Shown here: positions 4,809-7,274 of the stretch, in pieces
How the letters are laid out: each line of letters begins with the position of its first letter
Numbering within the stretch: the first letter of the stretch is position 1
Origin: JBMORO01 sp049322295
GTDB lineage: Bacteria; Patescibacteriota; Minisyncoccia; RBG-13-40-8-A
Direction of reading: 5' to 3'
Assembly: GCA_049322295.1 (NCBI GenBank)
Contig: JBMORO010000049.1
Location: 1-7,274 of the forward strand
Length of the DNA stretch: 7,274 bases
The notes under the pieces: generated by a model
What the model saw: only the letters and a program-made list of their open reading frames with translations
Database searches by the model: none
What the model was told of the DNA's origin: nothing
Program-made: the position numbers and the translations under genes

Positions 4809-4985
4809 TTAATCATGAACAATGAGACGACAGATTTGAAAAAGAAAGGCAATGAAACCGACATAAAAGGGAGCAACCGCGATAGCAAAATGATTTGGCT
4901 TTTCTTTTTTCGTGAATAGATACATCAGAACTGCTCCTCCCGTCATCACACCAAAAGACAGAATAAGGGTAATTGTTTTTAACAT
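4809..4985 (-). CDS. Small membrane protein, 58 residues, unknown function
   Basis: I do not recognise the family. The ATG at 4985 is set by a strong SD (AAAGGAGG, 5 nt before the start). The protein is almost entirely two hydrophobic helices: residues about 4-24 (TITLILSFGVMTGGAVLMYLF) and about 33-54 (FAIAVAPF...FQICRLIV), joined by a short basic loop TKKEKPNH (25-32). The N-terminus is short and the C-terminus ends RLIVHD. It is likely an inner-membrane hairpin protein. Its start lies 21 nt after the stop of the 81-residue gene, so the two share one mRNA ending at the terminator 4761-4796. The SD, spacing and terminator make it a real gene despite its size. Confidence 0.75.
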   Translation of the reverse strand: MLKTITLILSFGVMTGGAVLMYLFTKKEKPNHFAIAVAPFYVGFIAFLFQICRLIVHD

Positions 4986-5006
4986 CACGGCCTCCTTTCT
5001 TGGACC

Positions 5007-5252
5007 TTAGTCGTCGGAAATCTTGGTAAATATGGCGTAGCGGCTGGGTCCAAAGCCATATTCCGTACTATCAAGGTCACACCCTTGGACGACAAGGATA
5101 CTAATGAGTCTAACGAGTTCGCCACGCCCTCCCTTCCATTTAGGTGAAGCGAGCATTTGTGCCAACTTTACAGGGAGCGTTACCTTATCTGCTAACTCAT
5201 AACCCACGTATCCTAAATCTTCCAACATTTTACGATTAAGGCGCTTTTCCAT
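5007..5252 (-). CDS. Unknown 81-residue protein, first gene of a strong small operon
   Basis: I do not recognise this protein. ATG at 5252 is chosen because AAAAAAGGAGG lies 8 nt upstream; the open frame continues to 5345 but would run through the promoter. It is a soluble-looking protein with a basic N-terminus (MEKRLNRK), an aromatic stretch GYVGYELADKV (14-24), a basic WKGGRG turn (39-44), a hydrophobic strand or helix RLISILVVQG (48-57) and a tyrosine-containing tail YGFGPSRYAIF (65-75). It has one cysteine and no signal peptide. It is co-transcribed with the 58-residue membrane protein. A perfect promoter and strong SD suggest high expression. No function is proposed. Confidence 0.8.
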   Translation of the reverse strand: MEKRLNRKMLEDLGYVGYELADKVTLPVKLAQMLASPKWKGGRGELVRLISILVVQGCDLDSTEYGFGPSRYAIFTKISDD

Positions 5253-5294
5253 TTTTTTAACCTCCTTTTTTCGTAAGATTTTTATTCTACCTAT

Positions 5295-5323
5295 ATTATA
5301 CACCCATCCCAAAATCCTGTCAA
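5295..5323 (-). promoter_or_regulatory. Perfect-consensus sigma70-type promoter of the small operon
   Basis: TTGACA (5318-5323) and TATAAT (5295-5300) are separated by exactly 17 bases. Transcription should start near 5288, giving a leader of about 36 nt that carries the SD. This differs from the TTGC / extended -10 promoters with immediate ATG used by rpsP, rpmF and dnaE. Confidence 0.9.
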
Positions 5324-5354
5324 GCCCAAATCCATTTTTTCTCAAATCTGCCGA

Positions 5355-5396
5355 CCTATACCAACTTTTTTCCGATCGAGCAAAAGATGGTATGGG
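5355..5396. repeat. Imperfect palindrome upstream of the small-operon promoter
   Basis: CCTATACCAACTTTT (5355-5369) pairs with AAAAGATGGTATGGG (5382-5396) with one mismatch and one G-T wobble, leaving a 12-nt loop. It begins 32 bases upstream of the -35. It lacks a U tract on the minus strand. It could be an operator or the end of the rnc transcript. Confidence 0.4.
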
Positions 5397-5445
5397 CGAG
5401 GAATTTTGTTTTCACTGAGACAACTTTTAATCGTCCTCTATTTTA

Positions 5446-5611
5446 GGAATTTGTTGTGGTTCCTGGAAACCATTACGCAGCCAAGCCCGCTTCAGGCAAA
5501 ATAAAAACACCAAACTATATTGGCTTGGCGAGTAATAGCAGCGCAAGAAACAAATCATTAATTAAATAATTCTCGGCGACTGCGTGGTTGGAAGGAAGCA
5601 CAACAAATTCC
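5446..5611. other. 166-bp inverted-repeat element, possible structured RNA or MITE
   Basis: Outer arms 5446-5463 and 5594-5611 match over 18 bp with one mismatch (half-site GGAATTTGTTGTG then TTCC). Inside, AACCA...CGCAG (5468-5480) pairs with CTGCGTGGTT (5580-5589). A central CCAAGCC/GGCTTGG hairpin (5481-5487 with 5521-5527) and an AT-rich arm ending CTCG (5529-5575) follow. The flanks ATTTTA and ATTCTA resemble an imperfect 6-bp target duplication. The fold suits either a small structured RNA (the length fits 6S RNA, but I see no decisive 6S signature) or a miniature transposon. It starts 3 bases after the rnc stop codon and has no plausible ORF. Confidence 0.5.
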
Positions 5612-5614
5612 ATT

Positions 5615-6313
5615 CTATTCCCAACCTTTCTTTTTTAACGCCTTTTTTGCCGCGTCTTCTTGGGCAGCTTGTTTGGAAGGACCTCTGCCTTTGGCCACTA
5701 ATTCACTATTCAAATAAACACCAACCACAAAACTTTTGGCGTGGTCAGGTCCTTCCTCTTTTAATACTTCATAACTCGGCGTAATTCCAACTTTTTCTTG
5801 AGCATGCTCTTGAAAATGACTTTTGGGATCTAAATAAAGTCTATGTTCTAAAATTTTTGGCAACTCACAAAGCAATTTATCTTGAATAAATTTTTCCGCT
5901 TTTTCAAATCCTTGGTCTAAATAAATCGCTCCCACCAAAGCTTCTAAAGTATTAGCCAAAATAAATTGCCTTGCCCGACCAGTATCTTGACTCTCGCCCT
6001 TTGAAAGCATTAAATAACCATTAAATTCCATTTTAGTAGCAATTTCTGAAAGCATTTTACTATTTACCAAAGCTGCTCGCCAAGTAGTTAACTCACCTTC
6101 GGGATTGGGGTAGCTATTAAAAAGATATTTAGTTATTACCAATTCTAAAACCGCATCACCTAAAAATTCCAAACGTTCATTGTGTTCTAATTTACATCCT
6201 GGGTTTTCATTAAGATAAGAACGATGAACAAAGGCTTGCTGTAACAATTTTTTATCTTGGAATTTTATACCAAGATTTTTTTCAAGTTTATCAAAATCCT
6301 TTAAAATCTTCAT
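5615..6313 (-). CDS. rnc: Ribonuclease III
   Basis: RNase III cuts double-stranded RNA, including the stems that flank precursor rRNAs. The 232 residues hold the nuclease domain with NERLEFLGDAVLELV (45-59; E46, E49 and D53 match metal and catalytic positions), PEGELT (71-76) and ANTLEALVGAIYLDQG (120-135; E124 catalytic). A C-terminal dsRNA-binding domain follows (about 162-228) with GPSKQAAQEDAAKKAL. Asn121 replaces the Asp usual at the second metal position; I believe this occurs in other lineages. Its ATG overlaps the nusB stop codon (ATGA), so translation should be coupled; there is no SD. Likely substrates in this window are the 2685-2715/103-131 stalk and perhaps the helix 44 extension. 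Confidence 0.95.
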   Translation of the reverse strand: MKILKDFDKLEKNLGIKFQDKKLLQQAFVHRSYLNENPGCKLEHNERLEFLGDAVLELVITKYLFNSYPNPEGELTTWRAALVNSKMLSEIATKMEFNGYLMLSKGESQDTGRARQFILANTLEALVGAIYLDQGFEKAEKFIQDKLLCELPKILEHRLYLDPKSHFQEHAQEKVGITPSYEVLKEEGPDHAKSFVVGVYLNSELVAKGRGPSKQAAQEDAAKKALKKKGWE

Positions 6314-6741
6314 GTTTTTGTTTTTTCCATTTCTCTATAAATTGTTCCCAAAACACCATTAACAAAGCGACCGGAACTTTCTCCTCCATAACTTTTGGCC
6401 AATTCTATGGCTTCGTTAATCGCCACTTTTGGCGGCACTTCCTTTTTGTCGCCAAATAAAAGCTCGTAAATTCCAATTCTTAAAACATTTCTATCAACAA
6501 TAGTAATTTGCTCGATTGGCCATTCGGGAGCTGATTTCTTTATAATCTCATCTATCTGTGGTTGACGCTCCAAAACACCCTTAGATAGGTTTTTCATAAA
6601 ATCAATTTCATCAATTCCTGGCCCGAATTCAGAAATATTTTTTTCTAAAACCTTTTCTAAATCAGGATTCTTATCTTTTCTAAAATCCCATTCATAAAGG
6701 GATTGGAGCACGATTGAACGAGCTAAATGTCGATTTGGCAT
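6310..6741 (-). CDS. nusB: Transcription antitermination factor NusB
   Basis: NusB binds boxA RNA with NusE (S10) and supports full-length rRNA transcription. The 143 residues span the full all-helical family: HLARSIVLQSLYEWDF (5-20), DRNVLRIGIYELLF (83-96), and the signature KVAINEAIELAKSYG with GRFVNGVLG (105-132). It sits one base after the rpmF stop and overlaps rnc by 4 bases, so the three genes form one operon. There is no SD; the start is probably reached by coupling from rpmF. A boxA lies in the 16S leader at 2771-2786. Confidence 0.95.
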   Translation of the reverse strand: MPNRHLARSIVLQSLYEWDFRKDKNPDLEKVLEKNISEFGPGIDEIDFMKNLSKGVLERQPQIDEIIKKSAPEWPIEQITIVDRNVLRIGIYELLFGDKKEVPPKVAINEAIELAKSYGGESSGRFVNGVLGTIYREMEKTKT

Positions 6742-6742
6742 G

Positions 6743-7036
6743 TTATTTTCTTGATAATTCTTCTAAGCTTAATGGTTTTACCTTTTGTTCTTCTTGAGCC
6801 TCTTTCTCGTGTTCTTTTAATTCTTTTTCTTTTTTCTTTCGTTCTTTTTTCTCTAACTTAGCCAAAACATTAATAACCTGACGATTGTTATAATAACCAC
6901 AGAAAGAACAAACACGATGAGCTAAAACCGGCTCTCCGCATTTTGGACAGCTGAAGAGTTTTTGTTTCTTTAATCTTATCTGGGCTCTTCGTCTATTCCT
7001 TCTCGATTTAGTATGTCTTTGTTTTGGATTAGGCAT
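6743..7036 (-). CDS. rpmF: Ribosomal protein bL32 with a charged C-terminal extension
   Basis: bL32 is a small zinc-ribbon protein of the 50S subunit. The N-terminus PNPKQRHTKSRRNRRRAQIRLK (2-23) is typical. Four cysteines C30, C33, C43 and C46 (SCPKCGE and RVCSFCGYY) form an intact zinc site. Normal bL32 ends near residue 57-60; this one continues to 97 with a tail of alternating K and E (about 60-85), probably a helix. It opens the rpmF-nusB-rnc operon. The ATG lies 6 nt after a good -10, so the mRNA should start at or within a base or two of the start codon. Confidence 0.95.
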   Translation of the reverse strand: MPNPKQRHTKSRRNRRRAQIRLKKQKLFSCPKCGEPVLAHRVCSFCGYYNNRQVINVLAKLEKKERKKKEKELKEHEKEAQEEQKVKPLSLEELSRK

Positions 7037-7042
7037 GTCTCT

Positions 7043-7071
7043 ATATTAGCAGAAAATAAACTTGATAGCAA
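7043..7071 (-). promoter_or_regulatory. rpmF operon promoter giving a leaderless mRNA
   Basis: The -35 TTGCTA (7066-7071) and -10 TAATAT (7043-7048) are 17 bases apart, and the -10 is extended by TGC. The ATG at 7036 lies 6 nt past the -10, exactly where transcription should begin. The -35 forms half of a 13-bp palindrome with the dnaE -35. Confidence 0.7.
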
Positions 7072-7072
7072 G

Positions 7073-7102
7073 TTGCTAATTAAATTTTATAAATGATAAA
7101 AT
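7073..7102 (+). promoter_or_regulatory. dnaE promoter, near-leaderless
   Basis: TTGCTA (7073-7078) and TAAAAT (7097-7102) are 18 bases apart with an extended TGA (7094-7096). The dnaE ATG follows 8 nt after the -10. It is back-to-back with the rpmF promoter. Confidence 0.55.
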
Positions 7103-7110
7103 AAGATTAT

Positions 7111-7274
7111 ATGGTAGAACAAAAATTCACGCATCTACATGTCCACTCTCATTATTCCCTTCTTGACGGGTTAGCGAAGATTGATGAGTTAATTGAAAAA
7201 GCCAAAGAAATGAAAATGGACTCTTTGGCTTTAACTGACCACGGGGCAATGTATGGAGCAATTGAATTTTATAG
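7111..7274 (+). CDS. dnaE: DNA polymerase III alpha subunit, N-terminal start (partial)
   Basis: DnaE is the replicative polymerase catalytic subunit. Only the first 54 codons are in the window. They translate as the start of the PHP domain: FTHLHVHSHYSLLDG (6-20) with the H-x-H motif, then KIDELIEKAKEM and LALTDHGAMYGAIEFY, matching the DnaE family closely. ATG at 7111 fits the usual N-terminus, a few residues before the THLHVHS motif. No SD precedes it, and a TTGCTA / TGA-TAAAAT promoter ends 8 nt upstream. The gene runs off the right edge, so later domains cannot be judged. Confidence 0.93.
   Translation, partial: MVEQKFTHLHVHSHYSLLDGLAKIDELIEKAKEMKMDSLALTDHGAMYGAIEFY

Noticed and set aside
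4679..4888. 69-codon minus-strand frame overlapping rpsP
   Set aside because: It covers the terminator and rpsP promoter in a different frame from the SD-led 58-residue gene.

Overview
The window looks like a piece of a Patescibacteria (Candidate Phyla Radiation) chromosome. The grounds are an AT-rich background, a divergent 16S rRNA gene interrupted by an ORF-bearing intron, unusual bases at widely used 16S primer sites, many short palindromes (two of them inside coding sequence), and a compact set of housekeeping genes. The 16S cannot be placed to a phylum by eye.

Layout: almost everything is on the minus strand, so it reads from right to left. At the right edge, divergent promoters serve the start of dnaE (+, 7111 to the end) and an rpmF-nusB-rnc operon (7036 to 5615). 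An inverted-repeat element (5446-5611) follows. Next is a two-gene operon of small unknown proteins (5252 to 4809) with a perfect sigma70-type promoter, strong Shine-Dalgarno (SD) sites and a terminator. Then comes an rpsP-khpA-trmD cluster (4719 to 2955), which lacks the usual rimM. A promoter overlapping the trmD stop codon appears to drive a 16S rRNA unit: structured leader with boxA (2931-2594), 16S rRNA (about 2593-242) and a trailer (241-72). A last promoter (17-44) fires out of the left edge.

The 16S gene carries three oddities. First, a 765-nt group I intron (286-1050) splits it after E. coli position 1498, next to the decoding site. I could pair P1, P2, P3, P4, P7, P8, P9 and P10 by hand. 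A LAGLIDADG homing-endonuclease ORF starts and stops inside the ribozyme core and mostly fills P8. Second, the tip of helix 44 carries a 74-nt insertion on a 13-bp stem. Third, the 3' end after helix 45 has no anti-SD: the bases at the CCUCC positions are all U.

The genes fit that last point. rpsP, rpmF and dnaE each have a TTGC-type -35, an extended TGn -10 and an ATG only 6-8 nt after the -10, so their mRNAs should be leaderless or nearly so. khpA, trmD, nusB and rnc also lack SD sites. The only two SD-led genes form the small operon at 4809-5252, which has a different promoter style. My main hypothesis is a lineage that has given up SD-guided initiation for leaderless or A-rich starts, with one exceptional operon.

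Several products act on the rRNA unit itself: NusB binds boxA, and RNase III would cut the long stem formed by the 16S leader (2685-2715) and trailer (103-131).
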